Origin: Cytobacillus sp. NJ13
GTDB lineage: Bacteria > Bacillota > Bacilli > Bacillales > Cytobacillaceae
NCBI GenBank assembly: GCA_030348385.1
Contig: JAUCFP010000006.1
Span: 5,227,720-5,291,719 of the forward strand
Direction: 5' to 3'
DNA length: 64,000 nt
Part shown: piece after piece, positions 52,353-61,881 of the stretch
Layout: every line of letters begins with the position of its first letter
How positions within the stretch are numbered: the first letter of the stretch is position 1
Translations under genes and position numbers: made by a program
Notes under the pieces: model-generated
What the model saw: only the letters and a program-made list of their open reading frames with translations
Database searches by the model: none
What the model was told of the DNA's origin: nothing

Positions 52353-54017
52353 ATGACATTTTCTAATTTAAATCGTACTGAAATGATAGAAACACTGACA
52401 AAGGAAGAATTTGATGTTCTGATTATTGGCGGCGGCATAACCGGAGCGGGAATTGCTCTGGATGCGGCAACACGGGGAATGAAAACAGCACTCGTCGAAA
52501 TGCAGGATTTTGCAGCCGGAACTTCCAGCCGTTCAACAAAACTGGTTCACGGCGGATTAAGATATCTTAAACAATTTGAAGTTAAAATGGTAGCGGAAGT
52601 CGGCAAGGAGCGGGCAATCGTATATGAAAATGGACCACATGTGACTACACCGGAGTGGATGCTGCTTCCAATGCATAAAGGAGGCACGTTTGGAAAATTT
52701 TCAACCTCAATCGGCCTTAGAGTTTACGACTTTCTTGCAGGCGTCAGAAAGTCTGAACGCAGAAGCATGCTCAATACCAGGGAAACACTATCAAAAGAGC
52801 CGCTTATAAAAAAAGATGGACTTAAAGGCGGCGGTTATTATGTGGAATATCGCACAGATGATGCCCGTCTTACAATTGAGGTAATGAAAGCTGCGGCAGA
52901 AAAAGGCGCAATGCCTGTTAACTATGTGAAGGTTGAAAAACTTTTATATGATGAACAAGGAAAAGTATGCGGAGCTGCAGCTGCAGATCAGCTAACAGGC
53001 AATGTTCATGAAGTTAGAGCAAAAAAAGTCATCAACGCAGCAGGTCCCTGGGTTGATTCCATCCGCGAGAAAGACGGATCAAAGAAAGGAAAGACCCTGC
53101 GTTTGACTAAAGGGGTTCATTTGGTAATAGACCAATCCAAGTTTCCGTTAAAACAGGCTGTGTACTTTGATACGCCTGACAAAAGGATGGTATTTGCTAT
53201 TCCGAGAGATGGTAAAACCTATGTGGGAACAACAGATACATTCTATAATTCTAATCCCGTAAATCCAAAGATGACTGCAAGTGACAGAACATACATCATT
53301 AACGCCATTAACTTTATGTTTCCTTCTGTGAAAATAGCAGAGAAGGATATTGAATCCAGCTGGGCTGGTGTTCGTCCGCTTATTTGGGAAGAAGGAAAAG
53401 ATCCTTCCGAGATATCACGCAAAGATGAAATCTGGGAGTCGGATACTGGTTTGCTGACAATTGCAGGCGGGAAACTGACCGGGTACCGGAAAATGGCCGA
53501 AACCATTGTTGATATACTTGCTGAAAAATTCAAACAGGAATCAAATAAAACATATAGCGGGAGTATTACAAAAACATTACCCATTTCAGGAGGAAATGTA
53601 GGAGGATCATTCAAATTCCAGGAATTTATCGGGTTCCAGACTGAAAAAGGAAGAAGTATTGGTTTATCAGCTGAACAGTCAAAACACCTAGTTAAAATGT
53701 ATGGTTCTAACGTTGGTATCATCTTTAATATGATTGAAACGAAAAGAAATGAAGCTGAGAATTATGGCCTGCCGATTATATTATGGGCTAAGCTGAAATA
53801 TGCAATTGAACATGAAATGGCTGCCACCCCTGTTGACTTTTTTAACCGCAGAACAGGAGCTCTTCTTTTTGATATTGAAACGGTAAGAAATTATCAAAAA
53901 CAAGTAATTTCATATATGGCTGATGCATTTAAATGGGATACAGCTGCAGAAAGTAATTTTGAAAACCAGCTGAACCAGGAACTCAGCTTTGCGGTAAAGC
54001 CGGCTGATCAGGATTAA
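52353..54017 (+). CDS. glpD: Aerobic glycerol-3-phosphate dehydrogenase GlpD
   Basis: GlpD oxidises sn-glycerol 3-phosphate to dihydroxyacetone phosphate at the membrane and passes electrons to quinone. The 554-residue flavoprotein has the FAD dinucleotide motif [22 protein letters not shown] (about 21-42, given here in two runs: [13 protein letters not shown] and IALDAATRG), the FAD-dependent G3P dehydrogenase signature [17 protein letters not shown] (about 56-72) and the C-terminal DAO_C helical domain. ATG 52353 follows AAGGAGGAGACAGCA. Confidence 0.95.
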   Translation: MTFSNLNRTEMIETLTKEEFDVLIIGGGITGAGIALDAATRGMKTALVEMQDFAAGTSSRSTKLVHGGLRYLKQFEVKMVAEVGKERAIVYENGPHVTTPEWMLLPMHKGGTFGKFSTSIGLRVYDFLAGVRKSERRSMLNTRETLSKEPLIKKDGLKGGGYYVEYRTDDARLTIEVMKAAAEKGAMPVNYVKVEKLLYDEQGKVCGAAAADQLTGNVHEVRAKKVINAAGPWVDSIREKDGSKKGKTLRLTKGVHLVIDQSKFPLKQAVYFDTPDKRMVFAIPRDGKTYVGTTDTFYNSNPVNPKMTASDRTYIINAINFMFPSVKIAEKDIESSWAGVRPLIWEEGKDPSEISRKDEIWESDTGLLTIAGGKLTGYRKMAETIVDILAEKFKQESNKTYSGSITKTLPISGGNVGGSFKFQEFIGFQTEKGRSIGLSAEQSKHLVKMYGSNVGIIFNMIETKRNEAENYGLPIILWAKLKYAIEHEMAATPVDFFNRRTGALLFDIETVRNYQKQVISYMADAFKWDTAAESNFENQLNQELSFAVKPADQD

Positions 54018-54049
54018 AACTCTCCAATTGGGGAGTTTTCTTTTTTTAA
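54016..54049 (+). terminator. Terminator after glpD
   Basis: AAAACTCTCC and GGGGAGTTTT pair across AATT, followed by CTTTTTTT. Confidence 0.9.
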
Positions 54050-54120
54050 GGAGTATTTTCATAAACAAACGGGACATACCTTAGGCATACCATAGACTAA
54101 ATAGCTATCGGAGGTGGCTT

Positions 54121-55083
54121 ATGTACAATGTTCTCATGTTTGTTGACTCGGGGGTTGATGATTCACTTGCCCTAATGTATGCCCTTCAGCATCCCGAGAT
54201 TAATCTAGTGGGTGTAGTCAGCGCTTATGGCAACATAACAAAAGAGGAATCCATTAATAATACTGCTTATTTACTTAAGCTTGCAGGCAGAGAGGACATT
54301 CCCATTATAGCAGGGGCGAGCGGCCCGCTATCCGGTGAGACCGCTGTCTTTTATCCTGAAATTCATGGGGAGGAGGGCCTTGGGCCCATTCAGCCTCCGG
54401 AGGACTTCAACAGCAAAATAAAGGTATATGATATAGATAAAATTATTGAAATTGTAAATGAATACAAAAATGACCTTGTGATCGTTGGGGTTGGAAGGCA
54501 GACTGATTTGGCATTGCCGCTCATTCTATATGGAAAGGATGCATATAAAGATGTGAATGCATTTTATTTAATGGGCGGTGCGTTTTTAGTTCCGGGAAAT
54601 GTAACACCAGAGGCTGAGGCGAATTTTTTCGCTGACCCCATTGCAGCGGATTCAGTGCTTGAAAAAGCAAGGAACATTTATATATTTCCTCTAAATGTAA
54701 CAAATAAAGCGATTATCCGTCCTGAGACGATTGATTTTATTGCAGATAATACCCAATCGCCTTTTAAAGATTTAATCAAACCTGCTTATGATTATTATTA
54801 TGAAGCTTATCAAAAGCTTGTCCCGGGAATTAAGGGGGCACCTCTTCATGATGTTGTTGTATTAAGTGTTCTCACAAATCCTGATCTTGCCAAGTATGTA
54901 AAACGAAGAGTGAGAATTGAACAGTTTGGAAAGGCAAAGGGAAAAAGCATAGCTGACTTTAGGCCGGTGCCTGAAGTTGATCCGCCCGAAACAATTGATA
55001 ATATAGCGATGGAGCTTGACCTGGAACGTTTTGTCATTGATTTTATGGAAGTTTTCCTCACTCAGAAAGTTCAGCAGAAATAG
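54121..55083 (+). CDS. Nucleoside hydrolase (IUNH family)
   Basis: The 320-residue enzyme should cleave N-glycosidic bonds of ribonucleosides. The N-terminal calcium motif reads VDSGVDDSLALMYAL: the ligand aspartates are kept (VD and DD), while the outer Asp and the Pro of the usual DxDPGxDD are replaced. FYLMGGAF and the C-terminal PLHDVVVLSVL (His-Asp) also match. An unusual segment FYPEIHGEEGLGPI is the typical HGxxGL substrate loop. ATG 54121 follows CGGAGGTGGCTT. It is monocistronic. Confidence 0.88.
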   Translation: MYNVLMFVDSGVDDSLALMYALQHPEINLVGVVSAYGNITKEESINNTAYLLKLAGREDIPIIAGASGPLSGETAVFYPEIHGEEGLGPIQPPEDFNSKIKVYDIDKIIEIVNEYKNDLVIVGVGRQTDLALPLILYGKDAYKDVNAFYLMGGAFLVPGNVTPEAEANFFADPIAADSVLEKARNIYIFPLNVTNKAIIRPETIDFIADNTQSPFKDLIKPAYDYYYEAYQKLVPGIKGAPLHDVVVLSVLTNPDLAKYVKRRVRIEQFGKAKGKSIADFRPVPEVDPPETIDNIAMELDLERFVIDFMEVFLTQKVQQK

Positions 55084-55114
55084 CTTTTGACACATAGTGT
55101 TAAAAGCTTTTTTA
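55083..55114 (+). terminator. Terminator after the nucleoside hydrolase gene
   Basis: AGCTTTTGACAC and GTGTTAAAAGCT pair (one G-T) with a 3-nt loop and TTTTTT. Confidence 0.88.
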
Positions 55115-55258
55115 TTTGGCGTTGAAGGGGAATGGGAAGATTGCATAGAATGTATTAACATGGAAAACATTTGAAGTCAGAGAAAGTTTCTTTAGGAAAT
55201 GGCAACAAATCCACTAATTTTCAGCATTCATTAATCAAATCAAATGGAGGCTTCCAAA

Positions 55259-55747
55259 TTGCTAAAAAACAAAAAATTAAACAGGTTTCTTTCAATTCTG
55301 GGGATGGTCATAGCCATTGCCGTAGCATATAGTGTACTTGTCTTTTTAAATAAGGGTGAATCTAAGGTGCAAAAAACCTCGGCAAATGCGGAGACATCCG
55401 AACAGGGTTTAATGTACCATGATTTAGGAGACTTCATTGCCTCCAATCATACTTTTTATAATGAAACACTTGGATGGGGGAGAGACCGTAAAGTCAGCTG
55501 GACTAAACAAAGAGAGCAGGCCGAATTAATCGTAAACTCGCTGAAAAAAATATCAGCGGAGAATGAGGATCTGCAGACTGACCTGGGCACTATAACAAGT
55601 CTGGCAGAAACTGTGCAGTCGGGAACTAAGGAAAAGGATGTTCTAATTAAACTGCACCGATATTTTCATGATCTGGATATTGGTTTTAATGACTATAAAG
55701 ACACAACCGATTATTTTGATGTAACTGAGTATAAGGGAGAAGGCTAA
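55259..55747 (+). CDS. Hypothetical single-pass membrane protein
   Basis: The 162-residue protein has one membrane helix (about 10-29) after a basic N-terminus and an extracellular acidic helical domain (about 50-155; HDLGDFIASNHTFYNETLGWG; LIKLHRYFHDLDIGFND). TTG 55259 is used because TGGAGG lies 8 nt upstream; the ATG at 55244 overlaps that site. No family recognised; it looks like a surface-exposed small protein. Confidence 0.7.
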   Translation: MLKNKKLNRFLSILGMVIAIAVAYSVLVFLNKGESKVQKTSANAETSEQGLMYHDLGDFIASNHTFYNETLGWGRDRKVSWTKQREQAELIVNSLKKISAENEDLQTDLGTITSLAETVQSGTKEKDVLIKLHRYFHDLDIGFNDYKDTTDYFDVTEYKGEG

Positions 55748-55769
55748 TAACGAGTGACAAGTTATTTTC

Positions 55770-55899
55770 TTGACACATTACCGCAAATAAGGTAACATAA
55801 TGATTGAAGTATTTGAGGTATATTGTTGAAGTCGTTAATTCACTTGGAATGTTCGGCAGCCGAACCTTCTTTTATGTGAAACTGCGGCTTTTTATTATG
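55770..55899 (+). ncRNA. Candidate small RNA with promoter and terminator
   Basis: TTGACA-N17-TAACAT (55770-55798) is a good SigA promoter with no gene downstream. About 50 nt later GTTCGGC-A-GCCGAAC forms a tight hairpin, and its 3' arm can instead pair as AGCCG / CGGCT with the T-run at 55892, giving mutually exclusive structures. The predicted transcript is about 90 nt. No ORF with a binding site lies within it. Confidence 0.45.
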
Positions 55900-56050
55900 T
55901 TTTATGCTCTTTAGGGTTTTGAAAGAGTAAGCATGTGTTTGTAATTAAGAATAATTTGTGTGGACAGCTTAAAGCTGAATTTTCTTCTTAATCATCTTCT
56001 ATAAACCAGACACTTCTCCGTATTTTTACTTCAGTAAGATTCTTACCATT

Positions 56051-56229
56051 TAATATTAAAATCTCAGAGAGCATCTAAGAGTCGGAAAGGATTCCGGCCA
56101 ACCTGATTCCCACTGGCGCGGTCTAGGAGCCGCAAGGATGGAAGAGAGGCAGGGCTTTCATTGTTTTAGGTAATAATTAATTAACTCAAATATATCACTT
56201 ATAAGGACAGTATTTGCTGTCCTTTTTTA
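56051..56229 (+). ncRNA. Candidate structured RNA, unassigned
   Basis: Between 55900 and 56290 there is no gene. A GC-rich block (56085-56160) stands out from AT-rich flanks and folds into nested helices: CGGA...TCCG, CCTG...CAGG, ATTCC...GGAA(G) and GCGG-TCTAGGA-GCCGC. It ends at a clean terminator, AAGGACAG / CTGTCCTTTTTT (56203-56229). A weak TAATAT -10 lies at 56051. I could not match a known riboswitch or sRNA by eye. Confidence 0.5.
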
Positions 56230-56270
56230 TTTGTTTTACGAAAAAACACGAACAATTTAATAAGTTTCAG

Positions 56271-56299
56271 TTTAATCATTTGTGTTTTTGTGGTATGAT
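56271..56299 (+). promoter_or_regulatory. folD promoter
   Basis: TTTAAT-N17-TATGAT with an extended TGG immediately before the -10 lies 25 bp upstream of the ZTP aptamer. Confidence 0.65.
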
Positions 56300-56323
56300 G
56301 TATTCATTAGAATAGCTTTTCAA

Positions 56324-56427
56324 AATCGCAGTGACTGACGACAATGCGGAATGAACCGCTGGGGAGCTGCGTCTATGTATAGCCGGTCGTCTGGGCAGAG
56401 ATAAGGGATACCCTTGTCTCTTTTTTC
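56324..56427 (+). promoter_or_regulatory. ZTP riboswitch (pfl motif) and terminator before folD
   Basis: The pfl core is present in order: GCAGTGACTGACGA, GCGG...AACCGCTGGGGAGC, then after a linker CCGGTCGTCTGGGCA. A terminator follows at 56397-56427 (GAGATAAGGG / CCCTTGTCTC then TTTTTT), which overlaps the aptamer end and allows ZTP/ZMP to antiterminate. Association with folate one-carbon genes such as folD is the rule for this riboswitch. Confidence 0.9.
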
Positions 56428-56486
56428 ATAACAAAATGGAAAAGCCCGTCAGCCGAATAGGTGCTTTTCCTATAGGAGGAATATGC

Positions 56487-57365
56487 ATGGAAAAAAAGAT
56501 TATTCTTGATGGAATTGTTGTAGCAAAACATGTGAAAGACCAATTAAAGAATCGAATTGAAGAATTGAAGGGGAAGGATGTCGTCCCTTGCTTAGCGACT
56601 ATTTTGGTGGGAGATGACCCTTCCTCTGAAACGTATGTAAGGATGAAGGGAAATGCATGTGAAAAACTTGGCATTTTATCAAAACGTATTCATATGTCAA
56701 AGGATACAACAACAGAAGAACTATTAGAGAAGATTGCAGAATTAAACGATGATCCTTCTGTACATGGAATCCTTCTCCAGCATCCCGTACCTGGACATAT
56801 AGATGAACGAAAAGCTTTCGAAGCTATTGCTATTGAAAAAGACGTAGACGGTGTTACAAGCCTTGGATATGGACAGACTGCATTCGGATTTGGTGAATAT
56901 CCGTCTTGTACACCTGCAGCTATTTTGGAAATTATGGATTTTTATAAATTGAATGCTGAAGGTATGCATGCAGTAGTCGTAGGCAGAAGCCCAATCCTGG
57001 GCAAGCCGGTCTCTGCCCTTTTACTCAATCGTAACGCAACGGTCACTACGTGCCATTCATATACCAAAAACCTGCCCCAAATTGTAAAGCAAGCTGATAT
57101 TGTAGTAGCAGCTGTAGGAAAACCTAACTTCATCAAGGGTGAATGGATTAAAGAAGGAGCTATTGTCCTTGATGCCGGATATAATGAAGGGAATATTGGG
57201 GACGCAGAGTATGACAGCTGTCTTGAAAAGGCGTTTGCCATTACACCCGTACCTGGAGGAGTTGGTCCTGTTACGATCTCCATGCTTTTGAAACATACTG
57301 TTCATGCTGCGGAAAAATCGCTGAAATACAGGGAAAGCATAAATAGTCCATTTATCCCTAAATGA
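56487..57365 (+). CDS. folD: Methylenetetrahydrofolate dehydrogenase/cyclohydrolase FolD
   Basis: FolD interconverts 5,10-methylene- and 10-formyl-tetrahydrofolate in two steps, supplying one-carbon units for purine synthesis. The 292-residue protein has YVRMKGNACEKLGI with the catalytic Lys region (about 53-66), the HGILLQHPVPGH signature (about 91-102) and the NADP site VVGRSPILGKPV (about 165-176), ending TPVPGGVGPVTISML. ATG 56487 follows TAGGAGGAATATGC. It is a single gene under a ZTP riboswitch. Confidence 0.95.
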   Translation: MEKKIILDGIVVAKHVKDQLKNRIEELKGKDVVPCLATILVGDDPSSETYVRMKGNACEKLGILSKRIHMSKDTTTEELLEKIAELNDDPSVHGILLQHPVPGHIDERKAFEAIAIEKDVDGVTSLGYGQTAFGFGEYPSCTPAAILEIMDFYKLNAEGMHAVVVGRSPILGKPVSALLLNRNATVTTCHSYTKNLPQIVKQADIVVAAVGKPNFIKGEWIKEGAIVLDAGYNEGNIGDAEYDSCLEKAFAITPVPGGVGPVTISMLLKHTVHAAEKSLKYRESINSPFIPK

Positions 57366-57384
57366 AAATTGATTTTTAAAAGGA

Positions 57385-57413
57385 TTGACTTATAACTGGG
57401 TGTCGTTTATTAT
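57385..57413 (+). promoter_or_regulatory. Promoter of the first cold-shock gene leader
   Basis: TTGACT-N17-TATTAT is a good SigA promoter about 165 bp upstream of the start codon, giving a long leader as usual for csp mRNAs. Confidence 0.7.
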
Positions 57414-57456
57414 TAGGTTAACGCTGTAAAGTTCGTTATATACTTTTTGGATAAGT

Positions 57457-57520
57457 AGTCGTAGCTGCAAAGAAATGTAGGCGATCGTTCATCCTCATTT
57501 CTGGCAGCTGCGACTTTTTT
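57457..57520 (+). terminator. Terminator-like hairpin in the csp leader
   Basis: AGTCGtAGCTGC pairs with GCAGCTGCGACT across a 35-nt loop and is followed by six T residues, about 60 bp before the csp gene. It either ends a roughly 100-nt RNA or works as a temperature-sensitive attenuator. Confidence 0.75.
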
Positions 57521-57578
57521 ATGTTTAAGTTTATATGGTACATTATAGTGAAAAACAATTTATTGGGAGGCAACACAA

Positions 57579-57779
57579 ATGAACACAGGTAAAGTTAAAT
57601 GGTTTAATGCAGAAAAAGGTTTCGGATTCATCGAGTCTTCAGAAGGTCAAGACGTATTCGTACACTTCTCCGCTATTCAAACTGAAGGTTTCAAAACTCT
57701 AGAAGAAGGTCAAGACGTAACTTTCGAAATCGTTGAAGGTAACCGTGGACCTCAAGCTGCTAACGTAACAAAAGCATAA
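57579..57779 (+). CDS. Cold shock protein (CspB/CspD-like)
   Basis: The 66-residue cold-shock domain protein binds single-stranded RNA and DNA and keeps mRNA translatable in the cold. RNP1 (KGFGFIE, residues 13-19) and RNP2 (VFVHF, 27-31) are intact and the length equals B. subtilis CspB (67). The ATG follows TTGGGAGGCAACACAA. It has a long leader with a terminator-like hairpin and is followed by its own terminator. A paralogue lies 2.1 kb downstream beyond an RNA helicase. Confidence 0.95.
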   Translation: MNTGKVKWFNAEKGFGFIESSEGQDVFVHFSAIQTEGFKTLEEGQDVTFEIVEGNRGPQAANVTKA

Positions 57780-57790
57780 TTTTGCTTAAA

Positions 57791-57827
57791 ATGAGGTGAT
57801 GCATGTCTAATCATGCATCACCTTTTT
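57791..57827 (+). terminator. Terminator after the first csp
   Basis: AGGTGATGCATG and CATGCATCACCT form a 12-bp stem with a 6-nt loop and TTTTT. Confidence 0.93.
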
Positions 57828-58078
57828 ATGTTTGCTTATCCACTTTGTAGCCTTCAGCATTCCTCAAAACAGATCTTCTGCAAAAACTGCTTTTAGGAAT
57901 ATGTATTTTTCATTTCACCCAATTAAAATACTTCACTTACAAAAAGTTTAAAAATAGTGCAAACGGAAATGTAAAAAAGAGATACAAACTGGAAAGCCTA
58001 GTAAAGTGTCCATGTCTTTATACAAAAACAATCTTTCAGTACCTAATAAGAGATGCAATTCAAGGAGGAACTTATATT

Positions 58079-59530
58079 TTGACAACTTTTTCAGATTTTG
58101 GCTTAAGTAATGAAATAGTAAAAGCCCTTTCCAATATGGGCTTCGAGGAACCAACACCAATTCAGGCACAGGCGATTCCCATCGGAATGAAGGGTAAGGA
58201 CATGATTGGCCAGGCGCAGACTGGAACTGGAAAAACTACTGCTTTCGGTGTGCCGCTGTTAGAGCAGATTGATTTAAACGAAGGTATTCAAGGTCTTGTC
58301 CTTGCGCCAACACGGGAGCTTGCTGTACAGGTGGCAGAAGAATTAAACCGTATAGGACAGGTAAAAGGAGTCCGGACACTTCCTGTTTACGGTGGTCAGG
58401 ATATCACCCGCCAAATCCGTGCGCTTAAAAAGCGCCCGCATATTATTGCTGCTACACCGGGAAGGTTAATTGATCACATTGAAAGAAAAACAATCCGTTT
58501 AAGCAACATCAAGATGGTAGTTCTGGATGAAGCGGATGAAATGCTTAATATGGGATTCATCGAGGACATTGAAAGAATTTTAAGTGAAATTAAAGGTGAG
58601 CGCCAAACCCTTCTTTTCTCTGCAACAATGCCAAAAAGAATTCAGTCTCTTGCTGAAAAATTCATGCAGGAACCAGAAATGGTTAAAGTCAAAGCGAAAG
58701 AAATGACTGTTAAAAATATTGAGCAGTACTATATGGAAGTGCATGAAAAACAAAAATTTGATGTGCTTTGCAACCTGTTGGATATTCAGTCACCTGAACT
58801 GGCTATTGTGTTTGGAAGAACTAAAAAGCGTGTAGATGAAGTGGTGGAGGGTCTTATCAAGAGAGGCTATTCGGCTGAAGGGATTCATGGTGATATTCCC
58901 CAGGCGAAAAGAGATCAGGTTATCCGCCGTTTTAAAGAGCAGACAATCGATATAATGGTAGCCACTGACGTTGCTGCACGAGGTCTGGATATTTCAGGCG
59001 TTTCCCATGTTTATAATTTCGATATCCCGCAGGATCCTGAAAGCTACGTTCACCGGATTGGACGTACTGGGCGTGCCGGAAATAAAGGGCTGGCAATTAC
59101 GTTCGTTTCTCCAAGAGAAATTGACCACCTGAAAATAATTGAAAGTGTTACAAAAAGCAAAATGGCGAAAAAGCCTGTTCCTTCCTTTAAGGATGTTGTT
59201 GCAGGCAATCAGCAGGCGACTATTAATAAACTTATGGAAGTTATTGAAAAAGAAGAACATGCAGACTTCAAGAGAGTGGCGGAAAGTCTTCTTGAAGATA
59301 CAGATTCTGTTACTTTGCTTGCTGCAGCCATCAAATTGCTGACTAAAGGTCCTGATGTAACACCGGTTAAATTAACTGCGGTGGAACCTATACGTGTCAG
59401 AAAACCTAAAGGCGATCGCGGCGGAAGAAGATTCAGCGACAGGTCCAGAGGCGGCGGCCGTGATAGAAGAGATTTTAAAGGCGGCAGGGACAGACGCAGT
59501 AAAAACCGCAGCAGCAGCAATAAGGGATAA
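58079..59530 (+). CDS. DEAD-box RNA helicase (CshA-like)
   Basis: The 483-residue helicase has the Q motif ([23 protein letters not shown]), motif I AQTGTGKT (about 46-53), Ia [14 protein letters not shown] (about 149-152), [24 protein letters not shown], and an Arg/Gly-rich tail (about 443-483) that binds RNA. CshA-type helicases unwind structured mRNA in the cold and join the degradosome; placement between two csp genes supports a cold-shock role. The start is TTG 58079 after AAGGAGGAAC. It could be a CshA paralogue rather than the principal copy. Confidence 0.92.
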   Translation: MTTFSDFGLSNEIVKALSNMGFEEPTPIQAQAIPIGMKGKDMIGQAQTGTGKTTAFGVPLLEQIDLNEGIQGLVLAPTRELAVQVAEELNRIGQVKGVRTLPVYGGQDITRQIRALKKRPHIIAATPGRLIDHIERKTIRLSNIKMVVLDEADEMLNMGFIEDIERILSEIKGERQTLLFSATMPKRIQSLAEKFMQEPEMVKVKAKEMTVKNIEQYYMEVHEKQKFDVLCNLLDIQSPELAIVFGRTKKRVDEVVEGLIKRGYSAEGIHGDIPQAKRDQVIRRFKEQTIDIMVATDVAARGLDISGVSHVYNFDIPQDPESYVHRIGRTGRAGNKGLAITFVSPREIDHLKIIESVTKSKMAKKPVPSFKDVVAGNQQATINKLMEVIEKEEHADFKRVAESLLEDTDSVTLLAAAIKLLTKGPDVTPVKLTAVEPIRVRKPKGDRGGRRFSDRSRGGGRDRRDFKGGRDRRSKNRSSSNKG

Positions 59531-59612
59531 TGCAGTCTAATATCCGAGAGAAAATGGATAAATTGATTTTTTTTCGGTACTTTTTAAACATTTTATTATA
59601 AAATTTGAGGAA

Positions 59613-59643
59613 TTTACCCATATTAGTAAATGCAGGGTAAATA
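59613..59643 (+). other. Leader hairpin of the second cold-shock gene
   Basis: TTTACCC and GGGTAAA pair around a 17-nt loop about 40 bp before the second csp start. It is not followed by a T-run. It is a possible cold-responsive leader element. Confidence 0.4.
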
Positions 59644-59681
59644 ATCACTCTGTGAGTTATAGATATTAGGAGGAAATTTAC

Positions 59682-59882
59682 ATGGCAACAGGCAAAGTAA
59701 AATGGTTTAATTCAGAAAAAGGTTTTGGTTTTATCGAAGTTGAAGGCGGAGAAGATGTATTTGTTCATTATTCTGCAATCCAGACAGAAGGTTTCAAAAC
59801 CCTTGATGAAGGCCAGGAAGTTAACTTTGACATAGAGCAGGGCCAGCGTGGACCGCAAGCTGTAAATGTAACAAAGTTATAA
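59682..59882 (+). CDS. Cold shock protein, second paralogue
   Basis: This 66-residue cold-shock protein has intact RNP1 (KGFGFIE) and RNP2 (VFVHY) and differs from the first paralogue at about a quarter of positions, mostly in the C-terminal half. It should bind single-stranded RNA. The ATG follows ATTAGGAGGAAATTTAC. A terminator lies just downstream, so it is transcribed alone from within a cold-shock cluster. Confidence 0.95.
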   Translation: MATGKVKWFNSEKGFGFIEVEGGEDVFVHYSAIQTEGFKTLDEGQEVNFDIEQGQRGPQAVNVTKL

Positions 59883-59892
59883 TTGATTGATA

Positions 59893-59925
59893 AGAGAGTC
59901 CCTTTTAAGGGGCTCTTTTAATTTT
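59893..59925 (+). terminator. Terminator after the second csp
   Basis: AGAGTCCC and GGGGCTCT pair over a 6-nt loop and lead into TTTAATTTT. Confidence 0.82.
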
Positions 59926-59966
59926 GGGGTAATATAGGGTATAAAAGTAAGAAGAAAGGAATGATA

Positions 59967-60467
59967 GTGATTAAAATCCTCATTCTGTCTGATACCCACA
60001 TGCCAAAGAAGACAAAACAACTGCCTGGTATTCTGCTGAATGAACTTCTCAGCTGTGATTTAATTATCCATGCAGGGGATTGGCAGAGCGTCGATCTGTA
60101 TTATGAATTAAAAAACTATGCTCCTGTTGAGGGGGTATATGGAAATACCGACAGTGTTGAACTTTGCACCATTTTTAAGAAAAGAATACTGCTTGAAATA
60201 GAAGGTTATAAAATAGGGGTTGTCCATGGACATGGAAAGGGAAAAACAACTGAAAAAAGAAGTATAGAAGCTTTTGATAAGGAAAATGTTGATGCTATTA
60301 TATTTGAGCATTCTCATATCCCAATAAAGAAACTCCATAATGGAGTAATCCTGTTTAATCCCGGGTCTCCTACAGACAAGCGCAGGCAGCCGAACTATTC
60401 GTTCGGCATCCTGAAAATTACAGATGAGATGACATTCAATCATGTTTATTTCGATTCAAAGGAATAA
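59967..60467 (+). CDS. Metallophosphoesterase (YfcE/MJ0936 family)
   Basis: The 166-residue protein has the calcineurin-like metal ligands: LSDTH (about 7-11), HAGDW (about 38-42), YGNTD (about 63-67), VVHGHGKG (about 91-98) and the C-terminal EHSHIP (about 119-124) and NPGSPTDKRR. It is a phosphodiesterase of unknown substrate; B. subtilis YsnB is similar. GTG 59967 is chosen since AGAAAGGA is 6 nt upstream; ATG 59961 is too close to that site. It is convergent with the GNAT gene. Confidence 0.88.
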   Translation: MIKILILSDTHMPKKTKQLPGILLNELLSCDLIIHAGDWQSVDLYYELKNYAPVEGVYGNTDSVELCTIFKKRILLEIEGYKIGVVHGHGKGKTTEKRSIEAFDKENVDAIIFEHSHIPIKKLHNGVILFNPGSPTDKRRQPNYSFGILKITDEMTFNHVYFDSKE

Positions 60468-60473
60468 AACGCT

Positions 60474-61319
60474 TCAAATCTTGAGTGTGTTAAGATCATA
60501 TTCATAATAATCTTGTGTGCCGTATGGTTCAAAACCGCATGATTTGTATAATGAAAGTGCATGGTCATTTTCTGCAGCTACTTCAAGATGCACCCAGTTA
60601 ACTCCCTTGCTGTGTTCCAGATTAACAGCATTGGTAAGAGCGCCCCTGCCGATTCCTTTTCCCTGAAATGAAGGATCGACAGCAAAGCCGTAAATCCACG
60701 CAGCATCTTTTTCTGTTTGAACCCTGATTTTGCCGGCTTTTTCGCTTTTGTATTCAATTATAAAAGTCCTCTCATTTTCGCAATCAAAGATTTTGTTATA
60801 AAAAGCCTCTGCCTCGTCTTTGGGGATTTGAAAGCATGCAGTATCCAGATGATTAATGAAAAAAAGGTCACTGCTCACTGCTTGCCGCAAAGTTACTTGA
60901 GAATTTGCTGTTCCGATTTTTGCGCTTTTATGGCGTTTCATTTGATACTCGGAGAATGAATAGATGCAGGGAAATGATTTTAAATAACCTTTTGCTGATT
61001 GGGAAGAGGCTGGAGCATTAATAAGCAATTTGCGTGCTTGGGCCAATTGTTTTACTGCCTGATTGAACAAGCTGGAGAAGATGCCCTTTCGTCTATGATT
61101 AGGATGAACCATTCCGCATAATTCAACAGGACCTCCAAAATTATATAGAGCAAGGTAACCTAATAAATTCCCGCTGTTATCATATTGGAAATAGTCATTT
61201 TCCTCGCCGGCAGGTCTCGACTTCAAGGTATCCCAGTTTAATTTTAAATTAATATTTTCCGTCTCTTCGCATATTTGCTGGAGAGAATGGATATCGTCTA
61301 ATTGTTTTTCTGTCAGCAT
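60474..61319 (-). CDS. Tandem GNAT-domain acetyltransferase
   Basis: The 281-residue protein contains two GNAT folds. The first (about 1-130) has VHPNHRRKGIFSSL as its acetyl-CoA loop; the second (about 143-281) has VDPSFQGKGIGRGALTNAV and SLYKSCGFEPYGTQDYYEY. Only the second has the full motif for catalysis; in such tandem proteins (MshD-like) the N-terminal half is often structural. The substrate is unknown. ATG 61319 follows CAGGAGGCCGCCTGA. It is transcribed alone. Confidence 0.85.
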   Translation of the reverse strand: MLTEKQLDDIHSLQQICEETENINLKLNWDTLKSRPAGEENDYFQYDNSGNLLGYLALYNFGGPVELCGMVHPNHRRKGIFSSLFNQAVKQLAQARKLLINAPASSQSAKGYLKSFPCIYSFSEYQMKRHKSAKIGTANSQVTLRQAVSSDLFFINHLDTACFQIPKDEAEAFYNKIFDCENERTFIIEYKSEKAGKIRVQTEKDAAWIYGFAVDPSFQGKGIGRGALTNAVNLEHSKGVNWVHLEVAAENDHALSLYKSCGFEPYGTQDYYEYDLNTLKI

Positions 61320-61475
61320 TCAGGCGGCCTCCTGTATAAAAGAAATAATAAACCAATAATATTAGAAAAAGGTTCATATGAATAGTCCTAAATTTCAATC
61401 TATTTGCCTTGGTTTGAAATTATGTAAATAAATATAGCAATATGTTAGGATTGTATGGAAAAAGGGGGAGAATCA

Positions 61476-61874
61476 ATGAAGAATTTCACAGTGATGTTCC
61501 ATAAGGAAGACAATGTACAGCCGATGGTTGTTCAAAAATTAAATGAAAATGACTTTGAACTATACACAGAAGGCGGCACAAGGCATTTATTTGAATTGAA
61601 CTCAAATGTTGGCTATTTTATATTTTTTGATGCAATTGATAAGGAAGGGAAGGAGTCTTACCTGGTTCTCCAATATGAAGGGGAATCGGAAGAACCCAGT
61701 GCATGCTTTGCTTTTGAATTAAAAGATTTCTATCAATTCACAGCTCTTTATCTGAATGACCTTGATTTTAATGAAGGGAATAATGTGGATAGGGAAGAAG
61801 AAGCTTATACACCGATACAGCATTTGGCACATTTAATGTATCACATTGTTGAAGAGGGCAAAGAAATTCAGTGA
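61476..61874 (+). CDS. Hypothetical protein (132 aa)
   Basis: The 132-residue soluble acidic protein is beta-rich at the N-terminus (FTVMFHKEDNVQPMVVQKL) and ends in a helical segment. No cysteine, signal or membrane helix is seen. ATG 61476 has AAAGGGGGAG at 5 nt; an earlier ATG at 61455 lies before that site. It shares a terminator with the convergent 97-aa gene. No family recognised. Confidence 0.72.
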   Translation: MKNFTVMFHKEDNVQPMVVQKLNENDFELYTEGGTRHLFELNSNVGYFIFFDAIDKEGKESYLVLQYEGESEEPSACFAFELKDFYQFTALYLNDLDFNEGNNVDREEEAYTPIQHLAHLMYHIVEEGKEIQ

Positions 61875-61881
61875 TAAAATA

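Noticed and set aside
56085..56165. A cobalamin, c-di-AMP or SAM riboswitch in the GC-rich block
   Set aside because: None of the conserved core blocks of those classes occurs in the right order, so I left it unassigned.
56241..56262. A PurR box upstream of folD (CACGAACAATT)
   Set aside because: Only one degenerate half-site is present, with no inverted partner at 16-17 bp; the ZTP riboswitch already explains purine-linked control.
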